Positions 40,388 through 49,678 are shown, numbered from the stretch's first letter. The stretch is 64,000 bases of DNA from Pseudomonas brassicacearum (GCF_009601685.2 NZ_CP045701.2:5642001-5706000); one strand, 5' to 3'. The notes: generated by a model from the letters alone, not told the origin. A program made the numbers and translations.

Positions 40388-40500
40388 TGTAGGAGCTGCC
40401 GAAGGCTGCGATCTTTTGATCTTGATTTTTCGCTTGCGACTCAATTGCCTGGAACAAGATCGCAGCCTCGTTGCACTCGACAGCTCCTACGCAGCTCCCA
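40388..40500. repeat. second-family REP pair (TGTAGGAGCTGCCGAAGGCTGCG)
   Basis: Left arm TGTAGGAGCTGCCGAAGGCT, then GCGATCTTTTGATCTTG; right arm AAGATCGCAGCCT...AGCTCCTACG. This differs from the GTGGGAGC family and occurs again at 52065-52236. It fills most of the gap 40368-40785 together with the dctA promoter. Confidence 0.75.
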
Positions 40501-40622
40501 CCGGCGCAGCGGGAGCAAGCTCGCCACAGTCTCGTGCTATTTCCTTACTGACTCGCTTAGGCAGCTGGCGACAATTTTTTTCTGCCGATCAAACGCTCAA
40601 GCACAAGGCTTTCGCCCCAACT

Positions 40623-40631
40623 GGTAAGACC
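40623..40631 (+). promoter_or_regulatory. GntR/FadR-type operator site 1 upstream of dctA
   Basis: TGGTAAGACCG holds the GGTNNNACC core of PdhR/LldR-class FadR operators. A relaxed copy (GGTAAAGCC) follows at 40633-40641. It lies upstream of the -35 box. Confidence 0.6.
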
Positions 40632-40658
40632 GGTAAAGCCAAATCATCACAATCGAGC

Positions 40659-40688
40659 TTGCATCCCCGCAAAAACAGCGCCTAGACT
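40659..40688 (+). promoter_or_regulatory. candidate promoter of dctA
   Basis: TTGCAT at 40659-40664, 18-base spacer, TAGACT at 40683-40688. It sits between the two operator sites. Confidence 0.5.
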
Positions 40689-40708
40689 GCGCCTGCACTG
40701 GACAAACC

Positions 40709-40717
40709 GGTAAGACC
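40709..40717 (+). promoter_or_regulatory. GntR/FadR-type operator site 2 upstream of dctA
   Basis: CCGGTAAGACCA carries the same GGTAAGACC core as site 1, 86 bases downstream of it (about eight helical turns) and just past the -10 box, where a bound repressor would block transcription. Confidence 0.6.
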
Positions 40718-40785
40718 ACAATAATGAAGTCCCGACGCCAGCCCCTCCTCTGGCGAACAAGGACACCGAACCAGGAATCCCTCCC

Positions 40786-42099
40786 ATGCTCAAATGGTGC
40801 TCGCGGTCGATCTTCCTTCAAGTTGTCCTCGGACTGGTGCTCGGCATCGTCTGCGGGCTTACCCTTCCCGAATACTCTGCACAGCTCAAACCCCTCGGCG
40901 ACGGCTTTATCAAGCTGATTAAAATGCTCATCGGCCTGATCGTGTTCTGCGTGGTGGTCAGCGGCATCTCCGGCGCCGGTGATCTCAAGAAGGTCGGGCG
41001 CATCGGCCTCAAGTCGGTCATCTACTTCGAAATACTCACCTCCATCGCCCTGGTCATCGGCCTGCTCCTTGCTTTCAGCACAGGCATTGGCAGCGGCGCG
41101 AACATCCACCTGGAGCAGCTCTCCAGCGCGGACGTGAACGATATCGCCCAGCGCGGCCAGCACATGGTCACCACCACTCAGTTCCTGATGAACCTGATCC
41201 CGACCTCGGTGATCGGAGCGTTTGCGGAAAACAACATCCTGCAGGTGCTCTTGTTTTCAGTGCTGTTTGGCAGTGCGTTGAATCTCGTGGGTGACGCCGC
41301 TTCCGGCATTTCACGCCTGATCAACGAACTCAGCCACGTGATCTTCCGCATCATGGGTATGATCGTGCGCCTGGCCCCGATCGGCGTCTTCGGGGCCATT
41401 GCCTTCACCACCAGCAAATATGGCCTGGACTCGCTACAGCACCTGGGCAGCCTCGTCGGCCTGTTCTACCTGACCTGCATCGCTTTTGTCGCGGTGGTCC
41501 TGGGCGTGGTAATGCGTGTGTCGGGCCTGCCGATGCTGCCGTTCCTCAAATACTTGCGTGAAGAGTTGCTGATCGTACTCGGCACCGCGTCGTCCGACGC
41601 CGTGCTGCCCCAGATCATGCGCAAGCTCGAACACCTGGGGATCGGCAGCTCCACCGTGGGCCTGGTCATTCCAACCGGCTACTCGTTCAACCTGGATGGT
41701 TTCTCGATTTACCTGACCCTGGCCATTGTTTTCATCGCCAACGCAACCGGTACGCCCTTGGCCATGAGCGATCTGTTGACCATCCTGCTGGTCTCGCTGA
41801 TCACCTCCAAGGGTGCCCATGGGATTCCCGGCTCGGCGCTGGTGATCCTGGCGGCCACGCTGACCGCGATCCCGGCGATCCCGGTGGTCGGCCTGGTGCT
41901 GGTGTTGGCCGTGGATTGGTTCATGGGCATCGGTCGAGCCCTGACCAACCTGATTGGCAACTGCGTGGCCACCGTGGCGATTGCCCGCTGGGAAAAAGAC
42001 ATCGATGTCCCTCGGGCGCGCAAGGTGCTGTCCGGCCAACAAGGCTATACCTTCCAACCCAGGAAACCGGTGGGCAGTGCCCATCACCAGCAATTCTGA
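40786..42099 (+). CDS. dctA: dicarboxylate/amino acid:cation symporter (DctA family)
   Basis: 437-residue member of the DAACS (glutamate/aspartate, C4-dicarboxylate) family, with eight helices and two re-entrant loops. The substrate and cation-binding motifs are clear: a serine-rich TASSDAVLPQIM, NLDGFSIY and the TSKGAHGIPGSA loop. The ATG at 40786 gives a short cytoplasmic N-terminus. DctA-type C4-dicarboxylate uptake is likely, but the substrate may differ since the gene is coupled to two FadR-family regulators, not to DctB/DctD. I use the symbol by family only. Confidence 0.85.
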   Translation: MLKWCSRSIFLQVVLGLVLGIVCGLTLPEYSAQLKPLGDGFIKLIKMLIGLIVFCVVVSGISGAGDLKKVGRIGLKSVIYFEILTSIALVIGLLLAFSTGIGSGANIHLEQLSSADVNDIAQRGQHMVTTTQFLMNLIPTSVIGAFAENNILQVLLFSVLFGSALNLVGDAASGISRLINELSHVIFRIMGMIVRLAPIGVFGAIAFTTSKYGLDSLQHLGSLVGLFYLTCIAFVAVVLGVVMRVSGLPMLPFLKYLREELLIVLGTASSDAVLPQIMRKLEHLGIGSSTVGLVIPTGYSFNLDGFSIYLTLAIVFIANATGTPLAMSDLLTILLVSLITSKGAHGIPGSALVILAATLTAIPAIPVVGLVLVLAVDWFMGIGRALTNLIGNCVATVAIARWEKDIDVPRARKVLSGQQGYTFQPRKPVGSAHHQQF

Positions 42100-42158
42100 A
42101 AGACGGCGATGCCGGCCCGCGAGCCGGCATCGCCTGATTGATTACCAAGGAGTCACAT

Positions 42159-42863
42159 GTGATCAGCTCATCGACCGTCGTCAATTCCGTGGTGGAGAAA
42201 CTCCGCGCCGCCCTCGCCCGGGGCCAGTGGCGCTCGGGCGACATGCTGCCCGGCCAGCGTGAGCTGGCCGAGCAACTGGGCATCAGCCGCCCCAGCCTGC
42301 GTGAAGCGGTGATTGTGCTGGAGACCCTGGGCCTGGTGCGCTCGATGCCCGGCAAAGGTGTCGTGGTGCTGGAGGCCAATCTCAACGATGGCGCCAGTGA
42401 CAGCGGCGCCATGGCCGGCGCGAGCCTGGAGGACCTGCTGCAACTGCGCTACACCCTGGAGCCCTTCATCGTTGGCCTGGTGGCCCAGTCCATCAGCAGC
42501 AAGGAGGTCGGCCAGTTGCGCCTGACCCTCATGGACATGCGCGAAGCCCTGGAAGCCAACGACAGCGACGCCTGCGCCAACGCCTACATCGCCTTCCATG
42601 AAGAATTGTTTGCCCTGACGTCCAACCCGATCTTCCAGAACGTGGTCCAGCAGACCAGCAACGCCCTCAAGCAAAGCGCCGATGTGTTGCGCAATTCGCC
42701 CGAGCACCTGGCAGAACGCCTGGAAGAAAACGAAGCCGTGGTACGTGCCATTCGTGGCAAGAACAGCGCCCAGGCCAGCGCGCAAATGCGCCGGCACATT
42801 CTCCGGGAAGGCCAGCGCATGGGCATCGAATTGAACATTCCGGACGACAACCTCGGCACCTGA
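42159..42863 (+). CDS. GntR/FadR-family transcriptional regulator 1
   Basis: 234-residue repressor with an N-terminal winged helix (QRELAEQLGISRPSLREAV, about 29-50) and a C-terminal FCD ligand domain (about 80-225) with the conserved Asp and His residues. The start is GTG at 42159, seven bases after AAGGAG; the ATG two bases earlier runs straight into a stop. It follows dctA by 59 bases. It is a candidate repressor for the GGTAAGACC sites before dctA. Confidence 0.85.
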   Translation: MISSSTVVNSVVEKLRAALARGQWRSGDMLPGQRELAEQLGISRPSLREAVIVLETLGLVRSMPGKGVVVLEANLNDGASDSGAMAGASLEDLLQLRYTLEPFIVGLVAQSISSKEVGQLRLTLMDMREALEANDSDACANAYIAFHEELFALTSNPIFQNVVQQTSNALKQSADVLRNSPEHLAERLEENEAVVRAIRGKNSAQASAQMRRHILREGQRMGIELNIPDDNLGT

Positions 42864-42885
42864 GCCATTGCCTGTGGAGACCGCC

Positions 42886-43605
42886 ATGAACAACCTCATG
42901 CCCCATCAACCAAAGCACAACCGCAACGTGCTGGCCACCCTGCCCCTGCCCGGCCGAGTCGGCAAACCGTCGGTGGAGGATATCTACCCGCGGATCTTCG
43001 ACGCTATCCTCGAACAGCGCATTGCCCCGGCCAGCCGCTTCACCGAGGAAAGCCTGGGGGACGTGTTCGGCGTCAGCCGCAGCGTCATTCGCCGCGTCCT
43101 GGCGCGCCTGTCCCACCAGCAAGTGGTGATCCTGCGGCCCAACCACAGGCCACAAGTCGCCGCGCCGGACCTGGAGCAGACCCGGCAGATCCTCCACGCT
43201 CGCCGCTTGGCCGAGCGAACCCTGGTGCGCCTGGCCTGCAACGCGCCACAGCCCAAGGATTTGCAACAGCTGCGCGATCTGGTGGAGCGCGAGCGCCAGT
43301 GCCTGGATCGCGGTGAGCGTGGCCCGGCGATACGCCTGTCCGGCGAGTTTCACCTGCAACTGGCCGTCATGGCCGGCAATGCGCCACTGATGCAATTTCT
43401 CGGCAGCCTGGTGCCGTTGACCTCGTTGGCCCTGGCCAGACATGAGATCAGGTCCCGCCGGCATTGCGCGTGGCAGGAACACCTGGCGATCATCGACGCC
43501 GTGGAAGGCCGCAACGTCAACGAAGCGGTGCGGCTGATGGACGAGCACCTGGACCATCTGGAGCAAAAACTGCTGCTGGCCGCAGGCACGGGTTCGTCAC
43601 AGTAG
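42886..43605 (+). CDS. GntR/FadR-family transcriptional regulator 2
   Basis: 239-residue regulator. Winged helix (ESLGDVFGVSRSVIRRVLARL, about 55-75) and an FCD/FadR-C domain (about 100-225) containing EFHLQLAVMAGNAPL. The ATG at 42886 has GGAGA upstream; the TTG at 42868 is less likely. It starts 22 bases after regulator 1, so dctA and both regulators may form one operon. Two tandem FadR-type regulators in one unit are unusual; they may act as a pair or on different genes. It ends in a 9-base convergent overlap with the G3E GTPase gene. Confidence 0.85.
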   Translation: MNNLMPHQPKHNRNVLATLPLPGRVGKPSVEDIYPRIFDAILEQRIAPASRFTEESLGDVFGVSRSVIRRVLARLSHQQVVILRPNHRPQVAAPDLEQTRQILHARRLAERTLVRLACNAPQPKDLQQLRDLVERERQCLDRGERGPAIRLSGEFHLQLAVMAGNAPLMQFLGSLVPLTSLALARHEIRSRRHCAWQEHLAIIDAVEGRNVNEAVRLMDEHLDHLEQKLLLAAGTGSSQ

Positions 43606-44565
43606 AGCGGCTTCGAAGCCGGCGCGGATCTTTTCTTCCGGCAGTTCGTCGGCGATGAACACGATCACGCTTTCCCGGGCTTCGTCTGGCGCCCATTCGG
43701 TGTCCCAATCGAAACCGTACAACTTGAGCACACCCTGGAACACCAACCGACGCGGTTCGCCGGCGATGTTCAGCACGCCTTTGTAGCGCAGCAATTGCTT
43801 GCCGTGTTCTTCCAGCAACTGGTTCATGAACTCGCTGAGCTTGTCGATATCCAGCGCCTTGTCGGTACGCAGCACCAGGCTGCTGATGCGATCACCTGGG
43901 CTGGCCTTGCCGACCGGTCGCAGGCTGAGCCCGGCGCCCAGGTCCGCATTGAGGTTGAAGCCGCGGATGTCGAGCAGCTCGGCCAGGTCGATCTTGCCGT
44001 GCTCGACCACCCGGATCGGCGCCCGCCGGTTGATGCGCGTCAGGCGCTCGCCCAGGGCCTGGACCTGGGTCGCGTCCACCAGGTCGGTCTTGCTCAGGAG
44101 CAGGCGGTCGGCAAACCCGACCTGGGCCTGGGCGATGGCCTGGGTCAGGTGGACATCGGCATGGGCAGCGTCCACCAGCGTGAGAATGCCGTCGAGGATA
44201 TAGCGCTCGCGCAGGTCCTCGTCGATGAAGAACGTCTGGGCCACCGGAGCCGGGTCGGCCAGGCCGGTGCATTCGATCACCAGGCGATCGAAGGCAATCT
44301 CGCCGCTGTCCAGCCGCTCGAGCAACAGATACAGGGCCTTGGTCAGGTCGGTGTGGATGGTGCAGCACACACAACCGTTGGCCAGGGTCATGACTTGCAC
44401 CGGCTCGTCGCCCAGCAATTGGGTGTCGATGCCGGCATCGCTGAATTCGTTCTCGATCACGGCGATTTTCAGGCCGTGCTCGGCTTTGAGCAGATGGCGC
44501 AACAGCGTGGTCTTGCCGGCGCCGAGAAAGCCGCTGAGGATGGTGACCGGGATGGGAGAGGACAA
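43597..44565 (-). CDS. G3E-family GTPase (CobW/YjiA-like metallochaperone)
   Basis: 322-residue CobW/YjiA-type GTPase. GTPase motifs: GFLGAGKTT at about 11-19, an ECTGL switch II and SKTDLVD as the NKxD element. A metal-binding GCxCC motif (NGCVCCT) stands at about residue 62. A C-terminal CobW_C domain follows. No ATG lies before the P-loop; the TTG at 44565 has AAGGAG seven bases upstream and is chosen as start. It is upstream of the ybdD-cstA genes with a REPIN between, and equals PAO1 PA4604 in position. Confidence 0.86.
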   Translation of the reverse strand: MSSPIPVTILSGFLGAGKTTLLRHLLKAEHGLKIAVIENEFSDAGIDTQLLGDEPVQVMTLANGCVCCTIHTDLTKALYLLLERLDSGEIAFDRLVIECTGLADPAPVAQTFFIDEDLRERYILDGILTLVDAAHADVHLTQAIAQAQVGFADRLLLSKTDLVDATQVQALGERLTRINRRAPIRVVEHGKIDLAELLDIRGFNLNADLGAGLSLRPVGKASPGDRISSLVLRTDKALDIDKLSEFMNQLLEEHGKQLLRYKGVLNIAGEPRRLVFQGVLKLYGFDWDTEWAPDEARESVIVFIADELPEEKIRAGFEAALL

Positions 44566-44638
44566 ACTGAATCTCCTTGATACCTGAAAGGGAAGCGGTT
44601 TTGTAGGTATGAAAACCCTGAGACTACCCGAAAACAAC

Positions 44639-44728
44639 TGTGGGAGCGGGCTTGCTCGCGAAAGCGGTGTATCAGTCGACTTTAACGTTAACTGACACTC
44701 CGCCTTCGCGAGCAAGCCCGCTCCCACA
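44639..44728. repeat. REPIN between the G3E GTPase gene and ybdD
   Basis: TGTGGGAGCGGGCTTGCTCG...CGAGCAAGCCCGCTCCCACA, arms fully complementary. It is in the 44566-44743 gap. Confidence 0.9.
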
Positions 44729-44743
44729 TGGGTTTACCTCAAC

Positions 44744-44941
44744 TCAACAGCACTTGGGCCCACCCTTGCCACCGTAACGGGCCTCCTGGCGTTCGCGAAA
44801 GAACGCCTCGTAGTCCATCAACGGTTTGTCCGGGTGCTTGGTTCGCATGTGCTCGACGTAGTTGTCGTAGTCGGGCATGCCGACCATCAGGCGGGCGGCC
44901 TGACCGAGGTATTTACCCAGGCGACTCAAGTCATTGAACAT
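44744..44941 (-). CDS. ybdD: YbdD/YjiX family small protein
   Basis: 65-residue protein of the YbdD/YjiX (DUF466) family, typically encoded after cstA. It has the [25 protein letters not shown] core and ends KCC. It starts 15 bases after cstA and is surely co-transcribed. YbdD is needed for CstA/BtsT function in E. coli. Confidence 0.93.
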   Translation of the reverse strand: MFNDLSRLGKYLGQAARLMVGMPDYDNYVEHMRTKHPDKPLMDYEAFFRERQEARYGGKGGPKCC

Positions 44942-44956
44942 TGTTGCAATCCCCTA

Positions 44957-47023
44957 TCAAGCGTCCGGCAGAGCCTGGAATGGCGCTTCCTTGTCCGTGC
45001 GTTCCTTGGTGCCCCAGGCGGCGATGCCGACCTTGAGCGCGTAGAACAGGATGCTGAAGACCACCAGCAGAAACAACACCGTCAGCGTTGCGTTGGTATA
45101 AGCGTTGTACACCACATGCTGCATCTGCTCGATGCTCTTGGCCGGAGCCAGGATCTGGCCGGCGGTCAGGGCATCGTTGTATTTGCGCGCCAGGGCCAGG
45201 AAGCCGATCGCCGGGTTGGCGTCGAACAGCTTGATCAGGCCCGCGGTGGTGGTGCAGATCAGCAGCCAGGCCGCCGGCAGCATGGTCACCCAGACGTAGC
45301 GCTGGCGCTTCATCTTGATCAGCACCACGGTGGCGAGCATCAGAGCGATACCGGCCAGCATCTGGTTGGAGATGCCGAACAGCGGCCACAAGGTGTTGAT
45401 GCCACCCAGCGGATCGATCACGCCCTGGTACAGCAGGTAGCCCCACATCGCCACGCAACCGGCGGTGGCGATCAGGTTGGCCGACCAGGATTCGGTGCGC
45501 TTGAGCGAAGGCACGAACGAGCCGAGCAAGTCCTGCAACATGAACCGCCCGGCACGGGTGCCGGCGTCCACCGCGGTGAGGATGAACAGCGCTTCGAACA
45601 GGATCGCGAAGTGGTACCAGAACGCCATGGTGTTCTCACCCGGCAACACCGAGTGCAGGATCTGCGCGATCCCCACCGCCAGGGTCGGCGCACCGCCGGC
45701 ACGGGCCAGAACGGTGGTTTCGCCGATGTCCTTGGCCACCGCTTGCAGCGCCTCGGGGGTGATTGCAAAACCCCAGCTGCTGACGGTCTGGGCCACAGCC
45801 ACCACGTCACCGCCGACGATCGCCGCCGGGCTGTTCATGGCGAAGTACACGCCCGGCTCGATCACCGAAGCGGCCACCATCGCCATGATCGCCACAAAGG
45901 ACTCCATCAGCATGCCGCCGTAACCGATGTAGCGGGCGTTGGTTTCGTTATCCAAGAGTTTGGGCGTGGTGCCCGAGGAGATCAGCGCGTGGAAGCCCGA
46001 GACCGCGCCGCAGGCGATGGTGATGAACAGGAACGGGAACAGCCCGCCCTTCCACACCGGCCCGGTGCCGTCGGTGAACTGGGTCAGCGCCGGCATTTTC
46101 AGCTCAGGCATGGTGACCAGGATGCCGATCGCCAGGGCGACGATGGTGCCGATCTTGAGGAAGGTCGACAGGTAGTCCCGCGGCGCCAGGATCAGCCACA
46201 CCGGCAGCACCGCCGCGACAAAGCCGTAGCCGATCAACATCCAGGTGATCTGGATCCCGGTGAAGGAAAAGGCCTTGGCCCAGACCGGGTCGGCAGCGAT
46301 CTGCCCGCCCAGCCAGATCGAGCCCAGCAGCAACAGCACGCCGATCACAGAGATTTCACCGATGCGGCCCGGGCGGATGTAGCGCATGTAGATGCCCATG
46401 AACATCGCGATCGGGATGGTCGCCATCACCGTGAAGATGCCCCACGGGCTCTCGGCCAGGGCCTTGACCACGATCAGCGCCAGCACCGCGAGGATGATGA
46501 TCATGATCAGGAAGCAGCCGAACAGCGCGATGGTGCCAGGGATGCGGCCCATTTCCTCGCGCACCATGTCGCCCAGGGAGCGACCGTTGCGACGGGTGGA
46601 CAGGAACAGGACCATGAAATCCTGCACCGCACCGGCCAGCACCACGCCGGCGATCAGCCAGAGCGTACCGGGCAGGTAGCCCATCTGCGCCGCCAACACC
46701 GGCCCGACCAGGGGCCCGGCGCCAGCAATGGCCGCGAAATGGTGGCCGAACAGAATGTGCTTGTTGGTCGGGACGTAGTCCAGGCCATCGTTGTTGAGCA
46801 CGGCAGGGGTGGCCCGGCGCGCATCGAGTTGCATCACGTTGTTGGCGATGAAGAGGCTGTAGTAGCGGTAGGCGACCAGGTAGATGGCCACGGCTGCGAC
46901 GACGATCCATAAGGCGTTGATCGCCTCGCCTCGACGCAATGCCACGACACCCAGGGCGCACGCTCCCAGGACGGCCAGCAGTAGCCAGGGTAGATGGCGT
47001 AGCAGGCTATTGTTGTTTTTCAT
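44957..47023 (-). CDS. cstA: CstA-family carbon starvation/pyruvate transporter
   Basis: 688-residue inner-membrane transporter of the CstA/BtsT family, with about 17 hydrophobic segments. Characteristic segments are HHFAAIAGAGPLVGPVLAAQMGY, FLSTRRNGRSLGDMV and SSGTTPKLL. E. coli CstA and BtsT import pyruvate and peptides under carbon limitation; the Pseudomonas substrate is probably pyruvate. The frame opens at 47062, but ATG 47023 (MKNNNSLLRHLPWLLL) begins at the first membrane helix. Operon with ybdD. Confidence 0.92.
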   Translation of the reverse strand: MKNNNSLLRHLPWLLLAVLGACALGVVALRRGEAINALWIVVAAVAIYLVAYRYYSLFIANNVMQLDARRATPAVLNNDGLDYVPTNKHILFGHHFAAIAGAGPLVGPVLAAQMGYLPGTLWLIAGVVLAGAVQDFMVLFLSTRRNGRSLGDMVREEMGRIPGTIALFGCFLIMIIILAVLALIVVKALAESPWGIFTVMATIPIAMFMGIYMRYIRPGRIGEISVIGVLLLLGSIWLGGQIAADPVWAKAFSFTGIQITWMLIGYGFVAAVLPVWLILAPRDYLSTFLKIGTIVALAIGILVTMPELKMPALTQFTDGTGPVWKGGLFPFLFITIACGAVSGFHALISSGTTPKLLDNETNARYIGYGGMLMESFVAIMAMVAASVIEPGVYFAMNSPAAIVGGDVVAVAQTVSSWGFAITPEALQAVAKDIGETTVLARAGGAPTLAVGIAQILHSVLPGENTMAFWYHFAILFEALFILTAVDAGTRAGRFMLQDLLGSFVPSLKRTESWSANLIATAGCVAMWGYLLYQGVIDPLGGINTLWPLFGISNQMLAGIALMLATVVLIKMKRQRYVWVTMLPAAWLLICTTTAGLIKLFDANPAIGFLALARKYNDALTAGQILAPAKSIEQMQHVVYNAYTNATLTVLFLLVVFSILFYALKVGIAAWGTKERTDKEAPFQALPDA

Positions 47024-47181
47024 TTTTATATTCCAGCCAGGGTGGACAAGAAAGATAGCCACTGGAGTCTAGCCTTAACCCGGACAAAGGCCATACTCGA
47101 CATTTGTCTCTGTGTTGCCGAACGGTGACGATGCTCGCTCAGTTGGGTCTATAGTCAGTGAATCTCCAGAGGGAACACGTA

Positions 47182-47538
47182 ATGAGCGAACGTCGCCGCT
47201 TCGTACGAATAGAATTCCATGCCAAGACCGAGCTGATCCAGGCTCCATTCAAATGGCCGGTTGAACTGCTGGACCTGTCCCTCAAGGGGCTGCTGATCAA
47301 AAAACCCGAGCCCTGGCTGGGCAATCCCGAGAAAACCTTTATCGCCGACATTCACCTGAGCAATGAGGTGGAAGTGAAGATGGAAGTTCGCCTGGCCCAC
47401 GACGACCACGGCCACCTGGGCTTCGTCTGCGAGCATATCGACCTGGATTCCATCGCCCATCTGCGCCGGCTGGTGGAGCTGAACCTGGCCGATCATGATG
47501 AGCTGGAGCGGGAATTGGCGGCGTTGATCCAGATTTGA
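47182..47538 (+). CDS. mapZ: PilZ-domain c-di-GMP receptor (MapZ-like)
   Basis: 118-residue single PilZ-domain protein. RRRFVRI supplies the RxxxR c-di-GMP motif near residues 4-9, and LDLSLKG the D/NxSxxG motif at about residues 35-41. GGGAACACGTA precedes the ATG at 47182. By position (cstA, mapZ, radA) it matches PAO1 PA4608 (MapZ), which binds the chemotaxis methyltransferase CheR1 under c-di-GMP. Not linked to a chemotaxis cluster here. Confidence 0.86.
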   Translation: MSERRRFVRIEFHAKTELIQAPFKWPVELLDLSLKGLLIKKPEPWLGNPEKTFIADIHLSNEVEVKMEVRLAHDDHGHLGFVCEHIDLDSIAHLRRLVELNLADHDELERELAALIQI

Positions 47539-47568
47539 GCTACCCCGCCTCTTTGGCGAGGGGTTCCA

Positions 47569-47655
47569 TGTGGGAGCAAGGCTTGCCCGCGATGGCTGCG
47601 ATGCGGTCCTTCAAAATCGAGTCGCCTGCATCGCGAGCAAGCTTTGCTCCCACAT
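47569..47655. repeat. REPIN downstream of mapZ and radA
   Basis: ATGTGGGAGCAAGGCTTGCC...GCAAGCTTTGCTCCCACATA. Arms differ by a few bases (CGAG versus CGGG). Preceded by GGCGAGGGG at 47555-47563, the start of the outer palindrome seen at 6955 and 58282. Confidence 0.88.
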
Positions 47656-47679
47656 ACATTCCTTGCGCAATTGCCAGCG

Positions 47680-49047
47680 CTATTCGAACAACGCATCCAG
47701 CGCCTGTTCCAGGCGCGTCACGGCAATGATCTGCAACCCCGCCGGCGCTTCCTTCGGCGCATTGCCCTTGGGCACGATGGCGCGTTTGAAGCCATGCTTG
47801 GCCGCTTCCTTGAGCCGCTCCTGGCCACTGGGCACCGGCCGCACTTCCCCCGACAGCCCCACTTCGCCGAACACCAACAGATCGTGGGGCAACGGCCGGT
47901 TGCGCAGGCTGGACATGACCGCGGCCATCAACGCCAGGTCGGATGCGGTTTCCAGCACCTTGACCCCGCCCACGACGTTGAGGAAAACATCCTGGTCGTG
48001 CGTCGGAATCCCGCCGTGTCGATGCAACACCGCCAGCAACATGGCCAACCGATTCTGATCCAGGCCCAGGGTGACCCGGCGCGGGTTCGCCAGATGGCTG
48101 TCGTCCACCAGCGCTTGCACTTCGACCAACATCGGCCGGGTGCCTTCCCATGTTGCCATGACCACGCTGCCGGGGACTTCTTCCTGGGCACGCGTCAGAA
48201 AGATCGCCGAAGGGTTTGAGACTTCTTTCAAGCCTCTGTCGGTCATGCCGAACACACCCAGCTCGTTGACGGCGCCAAAGCGGTTCTTCACCGCCCGCAG
48301 CAAACGCAGGCGTCCGTCGGATTCGCCCTCGAAATACAACACCGTATCGACCATGTGTTCCAGCACCCGCGGCCCCGCCAGTGCGCCCTCCTTGGTGACG
48401 TGGCCCACCAGGAAAATCGCCGTGCCACTCTGCTTGGCGTAGCGCACCAGCAACGCCGCGCTTTCGCGCACCTGGGACACGCCGCCCGGTGCCGATTGCA
48501 GCTGTTCGGTGAAAATGGTCTGGATCGAGTCGATCACCATCACCTTGGGTTTTTCCAGGCGCGCCGTGGCGATGATGGTCTCGATGCAGGTTTCGGTCAT
48601 GACCCGCAACTGGTCCTGGGGCAAGCCCAGGCGTCGGGCGCGCATGGCGACTTGCTGCTGGGACTCTTCGCCAGTGACATACAGTGCCGGCATGCGGGTG
48701 GCGAGGTTGCACAAGGTTTGCAACAAGATGGTGGATTTGCCGATGCCCGGATCGCCGCCGATCAGCACCACCGAACCGTCCACCAGGCCGCCGCCCAGCA
48801 CGCGGTCCAGCTCACCGGAGGCGGTGGAGAAACGCGGAATTTCTTCAACGCTGACTTCGGCCAGGGTCTTGATCTGCGCCTGCTGACCAGCCCAGCCCGT
48901 GCGACCGGTGGGTGCCGCCGCACCGCCGCTTTCCACCATGGTTTCAGTCAGGGTGTTCCAGGCCCCGCATTCGCTGCACTGGCCGGCCCATTTGGGAAAG
49001 GTCGAGCCGCACTCGGTGCAGCCGTACATGCGCTTTGCCTTGGCCAT
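47680..49047 (-). CDS. radA: DNA repair protein RadA
   Basis: 455-residue RecA-like branch migration helicase. N-terminal zinc finger with Cys pairs at 10/13 and 24/27, Walker A GGDPGIGKST near 95, the KNRFG motif (about 250) and a C-terminal Lon-like domain (about 330-455). The frame to 49119 extends beyond; ATG 49047 (MAKAKRMYGC) is the family start. It shares its orientation with the downstream REPIN region and with ankB upstream. Confidence 0.96.
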   Translation of the reverse strand: MAKAKRMYGCTECGSTFPKWAGQCSECGAWNTLTETMVESGGAAAPTGRTGWAGQQAQIKTLAEVSVEEIPRFSTASGELDRVLGGGLVDGSVVLIGGDPGIGKSTILLQTLCNLATRMPALYVTGEESQQQVAMRARRLGLPQDQLRVMTETCIETIIATARLEKPKVMVIDSIQTIFTEQLQSAPGGVSQVRESAALLVRYAKQSGTAIFLVGHVTKEGALAGPRVLEHMVDTVLYFEGESDGRLRLLRAVKNRFGAVNELGVFGMTDRGLKEVSNPSAIFLTRAQEEVPGSVVMATWEGTRPMLVEVQALVDDSHLANPRRVTLGLDQNRLAMLLAVLHRHGGIPTHDQDVFLNVVGGVKVLETASDLALMAAVMSSLRNRPLPHDLLVFGEVGLSGEVRPVPSGQERLKEAAKHGFKRAIVPKGNAPKEAPAGLQIIAVTRLEQALDALFE

Positions 49048-49090
49048 CTGAACTCCGGGATAAAAACCGCGATGATAGCCCAGCCAAGGT

Positions 49091-49642
49091 TCACTGAGGG
49101 GCCGGCATTCTGATTTCACCCTTGGCCAGATCCACCGCGGTGTTGCCCAACGGGTCCTGGGCCTGCAGGTCGGCGCCCTTGGCCTTCAAGGCATCGAGCA
49201 ATTCATCACGTTTGAACAGACCGGCGTACATCGCCGCGGTCTGTCCGGCACCGTTGCGTTGGTCCGGGCTGCAATCGGTGGACAACAAACGCCGCGCAAT
49301 CTGCACTTCGCCCTTGAAAATGGCGCCCATCAACGCCGTGTTACCACGTTTGTCCTGGGCACAGGCATCGGCGCCGGCGGCCAGCAGCCGCTCCACCGCC
49401 GGGCCGTGGCCGTGATAGGCCGCCAGGATCAGCGCGGTGTAGCCTTTCTCATCCCGGGTATCGAGCGAATAACCGGCCTCGATAAAGGTCTCGAGCATCG
49501 GCATATCGCCGCGGCGAGCGGCGTCGAAGTAATAGTTGTGCAACTGTTCTTGTACGGCGGCCGGTTCGGTGGGTATTGGCTGATCGGCCAGTACGCTCAG
49601 TGACCAGGTCGCGAACATCGATAAAAGAAATCTGCGCATCAT
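49091..49642 (-). CDS. ankB: periplasmic ankyrin repeat protein AnkB
   Basis: 183-residue exported protein. A signal peptide (MMRRFLLSMFATWSLSVLADQ) precedes four ankyrin repeats (about 40-170; GYTALILAAYHGH, GNTALMGAIF, GQTAAMYAGL, GNTAVDLA). In P. aeruginosa AnkB supports the periplasmic catalase KatB, encoded just upstream as here. Two adjacent ATGs (49642, 49639) follow GAGGAG; the first is used. A REPIN separates it from katB. Confidence 0.88.
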   Translation of the reverse strand: MMRRFLLSMFATWSLSVLADQPIPTEPAAVQEQLHNYYFDAARRGDMPMLETFIEAGYSLDTRDEKGYTALILAAYHGHGPAVERLLAAGADACAQDKRGNTALMGAIFKGEVQIARRLLSTDCSPDQRNGAGQTAAMYAGLFKRDELLDALKAKGADLQAQDPLGNTAVDLAKGEIRMPAPQ

Positions 49643-49678
49643 GACGTCTCCTCTGGCAGATGACTGTGGGGGCATGGT

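Noticed and set aside
44834..46912. 692-residue plus-strand open frame
   Set aside because: Antisense of cstA, composed of His/Gln/Arg/Asp-rich low-complexity sequence typical of shadows.
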